Translations under genes and position numbers: made by a program | Source of the DNA: an uncultured Prevotellaceae bacterium | Lineage (GTDB): Bacteria > Bacteroidota > Bacteroidia > Bacteroidales > UBA3663 | Assembly: GCA_900319235.1 (NCBI GenBank) | Contig: ONNR01000004.1 | Span: 62,001-126,000 of the forward strand | Direction of reading: 5' to 3' | DNA: 64,000 nucleotides | The notes under the pieces: model-generated | Told to the model about the DNA's origin: nothing | The model's input: the letters and a program-made list of their open reading frames with translations, nothing else | The model's database searches: none | In this document: in pieces, positions 51,296 to 60,421 of the stretch | Layout: each line of letters opens with the position of its first letter | How positions within the stretch are numbered: the stretch's first letter is position 1

Positions 51296-52051
51296 CTAGT
51301 GATTGCCTGAGTTCTTTGTCTTGAGCACGTTAATGGCACCTTTCTTCGAATATTTCTGGTCATCGGTGCCCACTGCCTTGATGACATAATAGTATGCACC
51401 AGTGGGTACGGTGGAGCCATTGTGTTTGCCATCCCATCCTTCCGACGGATCGGTAGTGTGGAAGAGTTCCTGGCCCCAGCGGTTATAGACCCACATCTCG
51501 AAGGTACGAAGCGACTGGTACTTCACCTTGAATACCTGGTTGCTGCCCGATGGAGAATCGGGGGTGATGAGGTTTGGCACTTCGAGCAAGGAGGTGGAGA
51601 TGGTAATCTCGTAGGGCTCTTCGGTGTCGTAGGTCAACGTGTCGAAGGCTGATTCGTAGAAGTCGGCAGTAAACCTGACGTAGAACGATCCCTGCTCGGC
51701 GAATTCGTAATCAAGTCGGGAAGTGAGACTGTCGTATTCGAGTGTGCGGAATTGGTCAATCAACATTTGGAATTTGCTGTCCTCGGCAATCTCCCATGCG
51801 AAATAGTCAGGCTTGCGAGACATCTCGACCTCGAAATGCACCGTAAACGGACAGGGTCCCTTGAACGTGTGGCCGCTGACAACCACCGAGTCGGCCTGGT
51901 TATCGATGTGCTGCATCTCATCGACGTAGGCGGTATCGGAGAGGATATAGTCCTGAGCCGCCTGATAACGGGTGAGGTGATGGGTGCGGGCAGATGCCGG
52001 GACGAGGTTCAGAATGACTGCGAAGAGCAGGGTGAGGATGAATTCTTTCAT
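51296..52051 (-). CDS. Secreted protein with T9SS type B (CHU_C) sorting domain
   Basis: A 251-residue exported protein. Signal peptide about 1-21. The middle part is a PKD-like beta domain (FKGPCPFTVHFEVEMSRKPDYF). The last 85 residues are a gliding-motility-associated C-terminal (type B) sorting domain: VPNLITPDSPSGSNQVFKVK, FEMWVYNRWGQELFHT, GWDGKHNGSTVPTGAYYYVIKA. Such proteins are exported by the type IX system and attach to the surface. It sits 12 nt downstream of tsaD on the same strand. Ligand unknown. Confidence 0.88.
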   Translation of the reverse strand: MKEFILTLLFAVILNLVPASARTHHLTRYQAAQDYILSDTAYVDEMQHIDNQADSVVVSGHTFKGPCPFTVHFEVEMSRKPDYFAWEIAEDSKFQMLIDQFRTLEYDSLTSRLDYEFAEQGSFYVRFTADFYESAFDTLTYDTEEPYEITISTSLLEVPNLITPDSPSGSNQVFKVKYQSLRTFEMWVYNRWGQELFHTTDPSEGWDGKHNGSTVPTGAYYYVIKAVGTDDQKYSKKGAINVLKTKNSGNH

Positions 52052-52063
52052 GAAGAGTTCGAT

Positions 52064-53089
52064 TTAGAAATGGTCGGTGACGCGAGCAAATGCAGGGGCA
52101 TCGAAGGGGCAGAATACCTTGTCCTGATATTTGTAGTGCCCCACAATGGCTATCATTGCAGCATTGTCGGTGGTGAATTTGAAAGGAGGGAGGAAAACCT
52201 TCCAATGGTACTTCTCGCCCAAAGCCGAAAGACCATCACGCACACCGCTGTTGGCTGAAACTCCACCGCTCAGGGCGACCTGACGGATGCCGGTCTCCTT
52301 GACAGCCTTCTTTAGTTTATCCATCAGGATATCAACGATGGTTTTCTGGAGTGAAGCGCAAAGATCTTCCTTGTTTTCTTCGATGAAATTAGGGTTCTCC
52401 TTAATGGCATCGCGCAAGGTATAAAGAAACGAGGTCTTGAGGCCCGAGAAGGAGTAGTTGAGGCCGTCGATATGAGGTTTCGCAAACTTGAATCGGTCGG
52501 GATTACCTTCGTTGGCCAAACGATTTACGATTGGGCCACCAGGATAGCCTAGACCCATGACCTTGGCGCACTTGTCAAATGCTTCGCCAGCGGCATCATC
52601 GATGGTTTGTCCGATGACTTCCATGTCTTTGTAACTGTTGACCTTGATGATCTGGCTGTTTCCACCACTGACAAGCAGACAGAGGAATGGAAATGTGGGG
52701 ACTTCTTTCGGCACGTCGGGTTCGGTGACAAAATGTGCCATGACATGCCCCTGCAAGTGATTGACATCAATCATTGGAATGTTGAGCGAAGAGGCCAATC
52801 CTTTGGCAAAGGAAAGACCCACGAGCAGAGAGCCCATAAGTCCGGGACCGCGGGTAAAGGCAATGGCGTTTAGATCCTCCATTTTGATTCCTGCTCGCCG
52901 AATGGCTTCGCTCACTACAGGAACGATATTCTGCTGATGTGCACGACTAGCAAGTTCGGGAACTACGCCGCCGAAGGCTTCGTGAACAGCTTGGCTTGCG
53001 ATGACATTGCTGAGCATTACACCGTCGCGGAGTACGGCAGCCGAGGTGTCATCGCATGAAGATTCGATACCTAATATAATTGTAGACAT
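52064..53089 (-). CDS. tsaD: tRNA threonylcarbamoyladenosine synthase subunit TsaD
   Basis: A 341-residue cytoplasmic enzyme that transfers the threonylcarbamoyl group to A37 of ANN-decoding tRNAs (EC 2.3.1.234). The start GIESSCDDTSAAVL, the iron-binding NHLQGHVMAH (HxxxH-type), LLVSGGNSQI and ALSGGVSANSGVR are diagnostic. Full length. Promoter on the minus strand at 53146-53116. It is the first gene of a unit with the CHU_C protein gene and diverges from the LysM protein gene. Confidence 0.97.
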   Translation of the reverse strand: MSTIILGIESSCDDTSAAVLRDGVMLSNVIASQAVHEAFGGVVPELASRAHQQNIVPVVSEAIRRAGIKMEDLNAIAFTRGPGLMGSLLVGLSFAKGLASSLNIPMIDVNHLQGHVMAHFVTEPDVPKEVPTFPFLCLLVSGGNSQIIKVNSYKDMEVIGQTIDDAAGEAFDKCAKVMGLGYPGGPIVNRLANEGNPDRFKFAKPHIDGLNYSFSGLKTSFLYTLRDAIKENPNFIEENKEDLCASLQKTIVDILMDKLKKAVKETGIRQVALSGGVSANSGVRDGLSALGEKYHWKVFLPPFKFTTDNAAMIAIVGHYKYQDKVFCPFDAPAFARVTDHF

Positions 53090-53115
53090 ATTTTTGAGAC
53101 TCCAAAATAACGGCG

Positions 53116-53146
53116 CAAAGATACACTTTTTTTAGCAAATGGCCAA
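53116..53146 (-). promoter_or_regulatory. Promoter of tsaD
   Basis: Minus strand: TTGG (53146-53143), 19-nt spacer, TATCTTTG (53123-53116); 26 nt before the ATG. Confidence 0.78.
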
Positions 53147-53193
53147 GTAAAAAGTGAAAAAATCATGGCGCGGAGCAACTTTTGTCCGAATTG

Positions 53194-53225
53194 TTTGGAA
53201 ATATCGCGAAGAAGTCGTACCTTTG
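53194..53225 (+). promoter_or_regulatory. Promoter of the LysM-receptor/glycan operon
   Basis: TTTG (53194-53197), 20-nt spacer, TACCTTTG (53218-53225). It places the start of the gene at 53304, not at upstream in-frame codons. Confidence 0.8.
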
Positions 53226-53303
53226 CGTCGCATTTTTTGTGCATATACACCCGCATACGTATATGCGATAGAGATAATCGAAGATAATTATTCAAAAATA
53301 AAC

Positions 53304-54818
53304 ATGAAGATTTTACGCAAGTTCTGCTTAGCTGTGGTGATGTTTCTGGGGCTCTGTAGCCTCCAGAACCTCACTGCAGAAGTTCGATATCATACAGTTC
53401 AGCCTGGTCAGACACTTTACAGCATTTCCCGTGCCTATGGGGTAACGGTTGAGGCCATCAAGGCTGCCAATCCTCAGATTGAGGGCACCAGTATTCCAAC
53501 CGGCGTTAAACTCATCATTCCGGACTCGACTACAGAACCCATCGATATGCCATTGGTACCTGAGGTCGTACATGGACAGATCAGTGATGAGCCAAGGAAG
53601 GATACTGCAACCACTTCATTCCGTCCGACACAGGACAATGGAAGTGTCCGTACATTGTGGGATCTTTCTGACGTTGACCATTGGACAGATGGCACGTTGA
53701 ATATGGCAGTCATTATGCCTTTCAATCTTGGTGCAGGCACGGCTGCCGAGAACAAGACACAGATGCGCAGCGTGGAATTCTACGAAGGCGTACTGATGGC
53801 TGTGGAAGAGATTCAGTCGAGAGGACGAAGGGTGACGATTCAGGCTTATGACACAGGTTCGGAGTCGCTCTATAGTATTCTTGCCAATCCCCAGTTGATG
53901 ATGGCTGATGTTGTCATTGCGCCTATGGAGGAGAATGAACTTCGCCAGGTTGCCGATTGGGGCGAACGTATGGGCACGCCTGTCATCAGTCCGTTCAATG
54001 TCTCGACGGGTCTTATCGAAAGTTACGAACACGTCTTCCAGGTGAATGTGTCGAAGGCTATGCTTTATCCTCAGTTGACGGAAGATCTTTTAAAGCGTTT
54101 CGAGGGCTATACTTTCGTCTTCATCGCCGATAGTGTGGGCAATCGGAAGGTCGATCCGTATCCTGCTTTGCTGAAGGAAGCGTTGACGGAGCACAATGTG
54201 CCTTTCCGCGAGCTTTCGTATCTCCATCCATCAAGGCTGATGGCTTGCGACTCAATCCTTGGTCTCAAGGAGGAACCGCTTGTTTTCGTCCCGGTAACTC
54301 CTCAGGCAGAAGCTATGCGTCGTATGTTCAGCGGCTTGCAGCACGTGAAGATTCTTCGTGATGCCCGTTATCAGGAGGCCTTGACAAAGGGCAATGCCAG
54401 TCCTGCTGGTCCTCCGAAACTGGCGATGTTAGGCTATCCGGAGTGGATACTCAACACAAGTGATTTCATCAACTACTACTATGATCTCAACGTCTATATG
54501 TTCTCCAAGGTTTATGCCAATCCTTTCGATCCTGAATTGAAGACCTTCTATTCGAACTTCAAGAAATGGTACGGCAAAGAGCCTATGTCGCTCGTCCCCA
54601 AATATGGAATTCTGGGATATGATGTCGCCAAGTTCTTTTTCGAGGCTTTGTCCCGTTATGGAGAGCATATGGAAGAGCGATTGGATGGACAGTTGTCCGA
54701 TGGACTCCAGAATGTATTCTGCTTTGATCGGAGCATGGGACGAGGATTCTTCAACCGTGGCTTCTATCTTGTGCATTTCACACCTGAGTCAACTGTAGAG
54801 AAGATTGTCGTTGAATGA
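53304..54818 (+). CDS. LysM domain fused to a periplasmic-receptor-like domain
   Basis: A 504-residue exported protein: signal peptide (MKILRKFCLAVVMFLGLCSLQ), a LysM domain (VQPGQTLYSISRAYGVTVEAIKAANPQ...VKLIIP, about 30-73), a linker, then a type 1 periplasmic-binding-protein fold (VIMPFNLG..., VEFYEGVLMAVEEIQSRG, VVIAPMEENELRQVADWG, TPVISPFN, FVFIADSVG). The fold resembles branched-chain amino acid receptors, but no transporter genes are near. Together this suggests a peptidoglycan-bound sensor or scaffold. The start is set by the promoter ending at 53225. It opens a long co-oriented run of envelope genes; the next starts 39 nt on. Confidence 0.82.
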   Translation: MKILRKFCLAVVMFLGLCSLQNLTAEVRYHTVQPGQTLYSISRAYGVTVEAIKAANPQIEGTSIPTGVKLIIPDSTTEPIDMPLVPEVVHGQISDEPRKDTATTSFRPTQDNGSVRTLWDLSDVDHWTDGTLNMAVIMPFNLGAGTAAENKTQMRSVEFYEGVLMAVEEIQSRGRRVTIQAYDTGSESLYSILANPQLMMADVVIAPMEENELRQVADWGERMGTPVISPFNVSTGLIESYEHVFQVNVSKAMLYPQLTEDLLKRFEGYTFVFIADSVGNRKVDPYPALLKEALTEHNVPFRELSYLHPSRLMACDSILGLKEEPLVFVPVTPQAEAMRRMFSGLQHVKILRDARYQEALTKGNASPAGPPKLAMLGYPEWILNTSDFINYYYDLNVYMFSKVYANPFDPELKTFYSNFKKWYGKEPMSLVPKYGILGYDVAKFFFEALSRYGEHMEERLDGQLSDGLQNVFCFDRSMGRGFFNRGFYLVHFTPESTVEKIVVE

Positions 54819-54857
54819 TTATCATTTTTTGCACTTGAATGTGAACTTGCGTCACGG

Positions 54858-55607
54858 ATGAAGATATCTGGATTACATATATTCCGTCGATTGTTGATAA
54901 TCTGCTGCCTGATGATGTCGTTGAGTCTTCAGCAGCAGATTACTGCACAGACTCGTATCCCCCGAGAGGTTCATTTCGGTGTGATCGGAGGAGCCAACTT
55001 GAGTCAATACTCGTTTCTCCCAACTGTTACACAGAAGATGATGCAGGGAGTTACGAGCGGCTTGGCAATTCGCTACATCGAAGAGACATTGTTCGGACTA
55101 CAGGCTGAATTCTTATTGACTCAACGTGGCTATAAGGACTACTACGAGGAATATCCTGAACTCAACTTCTCACGCTCGTTGCTATATGTTGAGGTGCCAG
55201 TTATGGCGCATGTCTATTTCAAGATAGGCAAGCATAACGAGATTGCCTTTGATGCCGGTCCCAAGATTGGATGGTATCTGAGCGACAAGATTGACAGCAA
55301 TCTGCCTGCCGACTTTGGAGAAGAAGGTTCTCAATATAATGTCAAGGTGACTGCCCATCATTCGATGCCGGTAAGTCGAAAATTTGATTACGGTATTCAG
55401 GCAGGGCTCGGCTATGAATTCAAATTCGGTCCGAAGGTAAGCCTTCAGTTGCAGGGACGATATTATTATGGTCTTGCCAATATCTGGCCCGACACGAAAG
55501 CCGACGAATTCGAGCAGTCGTCCAACCAGTCTATACAAATAGTGGCAGCCCTTTGGTGGCATCATACCATTCGAGGCAAAAAGGTCAGGCGAGAGCCGAT
55601 TCTCTAG
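54858..55607 (+). CDS. Outer-membrane beta-barrel protein (PorT-like)
   Basis: A 249-residue protein with an N-terminal export signal (RRLLIICCLMMSLSLQQQITA) and a mature part of alternating amphipathic strands (FGVIGGANLSQYSF, GLQAEFLLTQRGYKDYY, YVEVPVMAHVYFKIG, FDAGPKIGWYLSD, YGIQAGLGYEFKFG, LQLQGRYYYGL), the pattern of an eight-stranded outer-membrane barrel of the PorT/OmpW-like type in Bacteroidota. It lies 39 nt after the LysM protein gene and 19 nt before rfbC. A role in secretion or in surface assembly is possible but not shown. Confidence 0.8.
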   Translation: MKISGLHIFRRLLIICCLMMSLSLQQQITAQTRIPREVHFGVIGGANLSQYSFLPTVTQKMMQGVTSGLAIRYIEETLFGLQAEFLLTQRGYKDYYEEYPELNFSRSLLYVEVPVMAHVYFKIGKHNEIAFDAGPKIGWYLSDKIDSNLPADFGEEGSQYNVKVTAHHSMPVSRKFDYGIQAGLGYEFKFGPKVSLQLQGRYYYGLANIWPDTKADEFEQSSNQSIQIVAALWWHHTIRGKKVRREPIL

Positions 55608-55626
55608 TTTCCATAAATCTTAACAA

Positions 55627-56226
55627 ATGAACGTAATTGAAACAAAAATACCAGGTGTATTGATTCTCGAGCCTCGTGTCTTCAAGGATGCGAGAGGTTA
55701 CTTCTTCGAAAGTTATTCCCAACGGGAGTTCGACGAAATGATTTGTGCCGTACTTGGCCATCCCATTCACTTTGTGCAGGACAACGAGTCGATGTCGAGC
55801 TATGGTGTGATGCGTGGTCTGCACTATCAGCGGATGCCTTACACCCAGTCCAAACTGGTGCGTTGCGTGAAAGGTGCTGTCCTCGATGTGGCTGTCGATA
55901 TCCGCAAAGGTTCTCCCACCTTCGGCCAGCATGTTGCCGTGGAACTCAACGAGGACAATCATCTGCAGTTCTTCGTTCCTCGTGGCTTTGCTCACGGATT
56001 CTCGGTGCTTTCCGAAACGGCTGTTTTCCAATACAAGTGCGATGCATTCTATCATCCTGCATCGGATGCCGGCATCAATATCAAGGACGAATCGTTCGGT
56101 ATCGATTGGCGTATTCCTTCCGAGAAAGCCATCCTTTCGGAGAAGGACCTGCGTCATGCCAATCTGTTGGATAGCCCATTGGATTTTGACTTTAACGATA
56201 ATCTTTATCCTGAGTTTTCGAAGTAA
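55627..56226 (+). CDS. rfbC: dTDP-4-dehydrorhamnose 3,5-epimerase
   Basis: A 199-residue cupin-type epimerase (EC 5.1.3.13) in dTDP-L-rhamnose synthesis. Motifs: ETKIPGVLILEPRVFKDARG, GVMRGLHYQ (active-site His), KLVRCVKGAVLDVAVDIRKGSPTFG, and FVPRGFAHGFSVLS. Full length. It is followed by rfbD with a 14-nt gap, the usual pair. rfbA and rfbB, needed for the first two steps, are not in the window. Confidence 0.95.
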   Translation: MNVIETKIPGVLILEPRVFKDARGYFFESYSQREFDEMICAVLGHPIHFVQDNESMSSYGVMRGLHYQRMPYTQSKLVRCVKGAVLDVAVDIRKGSPTFGQHVAVELNEDNHLQFFVPRGFAHGFSVLSETAVFQYKCDAFYHPASDAGINIKDESFGIDWRIPSEKAILSEKDLRHANLLDSPLDFDFNDNLYPEFSK

Positions 56227-56240
56227 TACAACAATCGAAG

Positions 56241-57128
56241 ATGAATATTCTTGTAACAGGTGCTAATGGCCAGTTGGGCAACCAGATGCGACTTTTGGGC
56301 GCCAAATCGCGTGACCATTATATCTACACCGACGTAGTAGCGCCCGAAGGCGTTGCGACAACTATTCTCGACATTACTAATATCAATAATGTACGCGCGT
56401 TATGCGAAGCAGATCAGGTGGACGTCATCGTCAACTGTGCAGCTTATACAAATGTCGACAAGGCAGAGTCGGATGCAGAGTTTTGCGAGACGTTGAATGC
56501 AAAGGCTCCACAGAATCTTGCTGAGGTGATGAAGGAGCGAGGAGGCCTGCTTGTACACATTTCTACCGATTATGTCTTTGGTGCCGATCCCTACAATGTG
56601 CCCTGCAAGGAAGACCAGAAGGGTACTCCTTCGGGCGTCTATGGACTGACCAAGTTGCATGGCGAGCAGAACATCATTGCCTCGGGTTGCCAATACATCA
56701 TCATCCGGACGGCTTGGCTCTATTCCGCTTTCGGCAAGAACTTCGTCAAGACTATGCTGAATCTAACTGCAACTAAGCCGGCTTTGAAGGTTGTCTTCGA
56801 CCAGGTCGGTACCCCAACCTTTGCCGGCGATCTCGCTGACGTCATCTTCGACATTGTTGAGAACCGCAAGTGGGAGGGACGTACGGGCATCTATCATTAT
56901 TCGAACGAAGGCGTCTGCTCGTGGTATGATTTCACGATGAAGATTGCAGAGCTGGCAGGCAATAAGGCTTGCGACATCCAGCCTTGTCATTCCGATGAGT
57001 TCCCTTCACCCGTCAAGCGTCCTGCTTATTCTGTGCTCGACAAGACCAAGATCAAGGAGACTTTCGGTATTAGGATCCCCTATTGGACCCATTCGCTCGA
57101 AAAGTGCATGAAACAAATTAAAGGATAG
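56241..57128 (+). CDS. rfbD: dTDP-4-dehydrorhamnose reductase
   Basis: A 295-residue NAD(P)H-dependent reductase of the extended SDR type (EC 1.1.1.133), the last step to dTDP-L-rhamnose. The Rossmann motif is GANGQLG, the substrate region HISTDYVFG, and the catalytic Tyr-Lys are in YGLTKLHGE. The C-terminal motif RPAYSVLDKTKIKETFGI is diagnostic. It starts 14 nt after rfbC and 6 nt before the flippase gene. Confidence 0.95.
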   Translation: MNILVTGANGQLGNQMRLLGAKSRDHYIYTDVVAPEGVATTILDITNINNVRALCEADQVDVIVNCAAYTNVDKAESDAEFCETLNAKAPQNLAEVMKERGGLLVHISTDYVFGADPYNVPCKEDQKGTPSGVYGLTKLHGEQNIIASGCQYIIIRTAWLYSAFGKNFVKTMLNLTATKPALKVVFDQVGTPTFAGDLADVIFDIVENRKWEGRTGIYHYSNEGVCSWYDFTMKIAELAGNKACDIQPCHSDEFPSPVKRPAYSVLDKTKIKETFGIRIPYWTHSLEKCMKQIKG

Positions 57129-57134
57129 TCGTAA

Positions 57135-58640
57135 ATGGGTGTAGTCGTTCGACAGTCTCTGAAAGGAACCTTTGTAAATTACATCGGTGTGGTGCTGGGC
57201 ATCTTTGTCCAGTTCTACATTGTTGCCAAGTATCTCGACCCGGAGGTCATCGGTCTTAGCAAGGTGGTTTATGAAGTCGCATTTCTACTTAGTACGTTGG
57301 CCCTTTTCGGCTCAGGAAGCACGGGTATGCGATTCTTTCCTTACTTCAAGGACGAGAAGACGGGCAACCATGGCTTCCTCTATTACTATCTGCTCTTTCC
57401 GATAACGGGTGTGATAACCATCACCCTGCTTTATCTTGCCCTGCGTGTCCCGATAGAATCGTATTTCGGTGCCAAGAGCCCTCTATTCAATCAGCATTTC
57501 TATTATGTTATCCCGATGCTGATAGTGCTGGCGTTTTGGGTTTGGGCCGAAAACTATGCCAACATCAATATGCGCATCGCCGTACCCAAGGCTGTTCGTG
57601 AGATTGGTATGCGACTGATGATGCTGTGCATTTATCTTGCCTACGGATTCGGATATATCGGAGTGACGGGGCTGATCGTCGGATTCATCGTCTGCTACGG
57701 TATCTGTATGGTGTTTGCCTGCGTTTATTCGTTGAGCATCGGAAGCCGAACGCTCAAGCACGACTGGAGTTTCATTACGCCCGATTTACGCAGCAAGGTG
57801 CTCAAGTATGCAGGTTTCCTGATGTTGGCTACCATCAGCGGAAATATCATTCAGCAGATGGATACGTTTATGCTGGCAGGAGTGAAGGGACTATATAGTG
57901 CGGGCATCTACACCATCGTGATCTATATGGCTGAGATTGTGAATATGCCGTCGCGCAACATTACACCCATCAGTACGCCTTTGGCATCGCAGGCCATGAA
58001 GGATGGAAACATTGCTCGTGCCCAGCAGCTCTATCGTCAGGTCAGCGTTCACCAGATGCTCGCTTCATCGTTGCTGCTTCTGATCGTATGGATCAACCTG
58101 GATAATATCTATGCCATCATTCCCAATGGTGATAAGTTTGCGGAAGGCCGTTGGGCTGTGCTTTTCCTCGGACTTTCGAAGGTCGTCTACGGCACACTCA
58201 ATTTCGGCAATACGCTGATATCCTTTTCCAAGTACTATTACTGGACGCTCTTCATCGCCCTTATTCTTGCTGCCATTTCTATCCTCACCAACCTCCACTT
58301 CATTCCCATCTGGGGATTGAGTGGTGCGGCAATCGCCTCGTTGATCACGGTGCTGGTAAGTTATGCCTATCAGCAGTACATCGTGCAGGTCAAGATCAGG
58401 ACGAATCCTTTCTGCTGGGCACATGCGAGGATTCTTTTGTTCCTGGTTCTCCTTTTTGTGGCCAACATATTCATCCCGACATTGTCTGGAGTTTCTCCTT
58501 TGCTCGATATCGCTGTCCGCACTTCGATTATTGGTGTTATTGCAGTAGTGCTGGTTTATGTGCTGAGGATTTCTCCCCAAATCAGTTGGTTCGTCCACAC
58601 CAAGATCTTGCGTAAAGATCCTAAATCATTGAACAAATGA
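57135..58640 (+). CDS. Polysaccharide flippase (Wzx-type, MOP superfamily)
   Basis: A 501-residue inner-membrane protein with about 12-14 hydrophobic segments and the RfbX/Wzx start VVRQSLKGTFVNYIGVVLGIFVQFYIVAKYL. It would flip lipid-linked oligosaccharide units to the periplasmic face. Gly/Ala-rich helices and a basic cytoplasmic tail (HTKILRKDPKSLNK) fit the family. Its stop overlaps the kdsA start by 4 nt (ATGA). Context with rfbCD suggests an O-antigen-like or capsule polymer containing rhamnose. Confidence 0.88.
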   Translation: MGVVVRQSLKGTFVNYIGVVLGIFVQFYIVAKYLDPEVIGLSKVVYEVAFLLSTLALFGSGSTGMRFFPYFKDEKTGNHGFLYYYLLFPITGVITITLLYLALRVPIESYFGAKSPLFNQHFYYVIPMLIVLAFWVWAENYANINMRIAVPKAVREIGMRLMMLCIYLAYGFGYIGVTGLIVGFIVCYGICMVFACVYSLSIGSRTLKHDWSFITPDLRSKVLKYAGFLMLATISGNIIQQMDTFMLAGVKGLYSAGIYTIVIYMAEIVNMPSRNITPISTPLASQAMKDGNIARAQQLYRQVSVHQMLASSLLLLIVWINLDNIYAIIPNGDKFAEGRWAVLFLGLSKVVYGTLNFGNTLISFSKYYYWTLFIALILAAISILTNLHFIPIWGLSGAAIASLITVLVSYAYQQYIVQVKIRTNPFCWAHARILLFLVLLFVANIFIPTLSGVSPLLDIAVRTSIIGVIAVVLVYVLRISPQISWFVHTKILRKDPKSLNK

Positions 58641-59389
58641 AACCGATATTCATAGCAGGCCCCTGTGTGATTGAGTCACAGGAATGCCTTGATACCGTTG
58701 CTCAGGAATTATTGCGCCTCAATGCAAGATATGGTCTTGAGATTATCTTCAAGGCATCGTTCGACAAGGCTAATCGTACTTCCATCACTTCCTATCGTGG
58801 GCCTGGGATGGAGAAAGGCTTGCAGATGCTTGCCGACATCAAGGCAAAGTACGGCTTGCAGTTGCTGACCGATATCCACGAAGCCTATCAGGCAGCACCG
58901 GTTGCCGAGGTCGTCGATGTGCTGCAGATTCCTGCTTTTTTGTGTCGTCAGACCGATCTGCTCGTTGCTGCTGCCAAGACCGGGAAACGTGTCAACATCA
59001 AGAAGGCACAGTTCCTGTCGGGTGCAGATATGCAGTATCCTGTGCAGAAGGTCCTCGAATCGGGCGGCAAGGAAGTATGGCTGACGGAACGCGGCAATAG
59101 TTTCGGCTATAACAATCTGGTGGTTGACTTCCGCAATATTCCCGATATGCTCAAGATTGTTCCCCGTGTCATCATGGATTGTACACATTCGGTACAACGC
59201 CCAGGTGCAGCAGGAGGAAAGACGGGAGGCAATCGCGAGTTCGTTCCTGCTATGGCATTGGCTGCAAAGGCCTTTGGTGCCACAGGATATTTCTTTGAGA
59301 CGCATCCCGACCCGGAACGTGCATTGAGCGATGGCCCGAATATGCTCTATCTGAAGGACCTTGAGCAGGTAGTCACATCATTGCTCTAA
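58637..59389 (+). CDS. kdsA: 3-deoxy-8-phosphooctulonate synthase
   Basis: A 250-residue cytoplasmic aldolase (EC 2.5.1.55) that makes KDO-8-phosphate from arabinose-5-phosphate and PEP. Motifs: FIAGPCVIES, FKASFDKANRTSITSYRGPG, LTDIHE, QIPAFLCRQTDLL, MDCTHSVQRPG and ETHPDPERALSDG. Full length. It overlaps the flippase gene by 4 nt. The next gene, kdsD, supplies its substrate; the 65-nt spacer between holds the half copy C of the variable-arm element. Confidence 0.97.
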   Translation: MKPIFIAGPCVIESQECLDTVAQELLRLNARYGLEIIFKASFDKANRTSITSYRGPGMEKGLQMLADIKAKYGLQLLTDIHEAYQAAPVAEVVDVLQIPAFLCRQTDLLVAAAKTGKRVNIKKAQFLSGADMQYPVQKVLESGGKEVWLTERGNSFGYNNLVVDFRNIPDMLKIVPRVIMDCTHSVQRPGAAGGKTGGNREFVPAMALAAKAFGATGYFFETHPDPERALSDGPNMLYLKDLEQVVTSLL

Positions 59390-59412
59390 GCTCGGTTAGT
59401 TCCTACAAGAGT

Positions 59413-59449
59413 TAGTATCGTCCCTTTTACTTCCCTTTTACTTCCTTTA
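59413..59449 (-). repeat. Variable-arm element, half copy C
   Basis: Reverse strand: arm units GGGAAGTAAAA (11 bp) lead into GGACGATAcTA, matching the left core border of copies A and B (GGACGATAGTA). The right core half and arm are missing. It lies just before kdsD, ending 5 nt before its ATG. Confidence 0.65.
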
Positions 59450-59454
59450 GACGA

Positions 59455-60411
59455 ATGAGTGAGATAATAGATACTGGCATACAATGTTTGTCCGATGAGG
59501 CGCAGGCGATTCTCGATCTGATTCCACGGATGGGAACCGAGTTTGAGCAATCGGTTGACTTGATATTGAACTGCCGAGGCAAGGTTATTGTGACCGGTGT
59601 GGGCAAGTCGGGTCATGTCGGCTCGAAGATTGCTGCCACGCTGGCCTCTACTGGTACGCCCTCTTTCTATCTGAATCCCCTCGACGCCTATCACGGCGAC
59701 TTGGGAATGATAGCACCAGGGGACGTGGTGATGGCCATCTCTTATTCGGGCAATACCGACGAACTGCTTCGTTTCATCCCTCTGATCCTTGAGCGCGAGA
59801 TCCCCATCATCGGCATAACGGGCAATCCCGATTCCCTGTTGGCACGATACAGTACGGTGCATCTGAACATCGCCGTTCGCCATGAAGCCGACCCGCTTAA
59901 TCTTGCGCCAACGTCTTCTACTACGGCAACTTTGGCTATGGGCGATGCCTTGGCCTGCGCTTTGGTCAAAGTGCGTCATTTCAAGGATGCCGACTTCGCG
60001 CGTTTCCATCCGGGAGGCAGTCTTGGCAAACGTCTGCTGTCGAAAGTGCGTGACTTTATGGCCACAGATGCTCTCGATATCTGGACTGTCAGCCCTGACG
60101 ATATGCTTTCGGATGTCATCACCAAGATCAGCCAGGGACGCAAGGGGCTCGTTGTCGCCTTGAATGCGAATCAGGATGTTGTGGGCATCATCACCGACGG
60201 CGATGTGCGTCGCGCTATGCAACGCCATCGCGAGGCATTCTTCAGCCTCAAGGTGGGGGATGTGATGACGCGAAATCCCAAACGGATTCATCTGGATGCC
60301 AAGTTGTCGCAGGCTGCCGACCTGATGCTCAGCAATTCGATTCATGCCTTGATTGTGCTGGATAAGAACGATCGATTCTGTGGCATCATCGACTATTTCG
60401 CTTGTGTATGA
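59455..60411 (+). CDS. kdsD: Arabinose-5-phosphate isomerase
   Basis: A 318-residue enzyme (EC 5.3.1.13) converting ribulose-5-phosphate to arabinose-5-phosphate for KDO. The SIS domain has VIVTGVGKSGHVGSKIAATL and ISYSGNTDELLR; two CBS domains follow (about 200-318: VRDFMATDALDIWTVSPDD and VGDVMTRNPKRIHLDAKLSQ). Full KpsF/KdsD length. It is in the same run as kdsA and 10 nt before the mutarotase gene. Its leader contains half copy C. Confidence 0.95.
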   Translation: MSEIIDTGIQCLSDEAQAILDLIPRMGTEFEQSVDLILNCRGKVIVTGVGKSGHVGSKIAATLASTGTPSFYLNPLDAYHGDLGMIAPGDVVMAISYSGNTDELLRFIPLILEREIPIIGITGNPDSLLARYSTVHLNIAVRHEADPLNLAPTSSTTATLAMGDALACALVKVRHFKDADFARFHPGGSLGKRLLSKVRDFMATDALDIWTVSPDDMLSDVITKISQGRKGLVVALNANQDVVGIITDGDVRRAMQRHREAFFSLKVGDVMTRNPKRIHLDAKLSQAADLMLSNSIHALIVLDKNDRFCGIIDYFACV

Positions 60412-60421
60412 TTCTATAATA

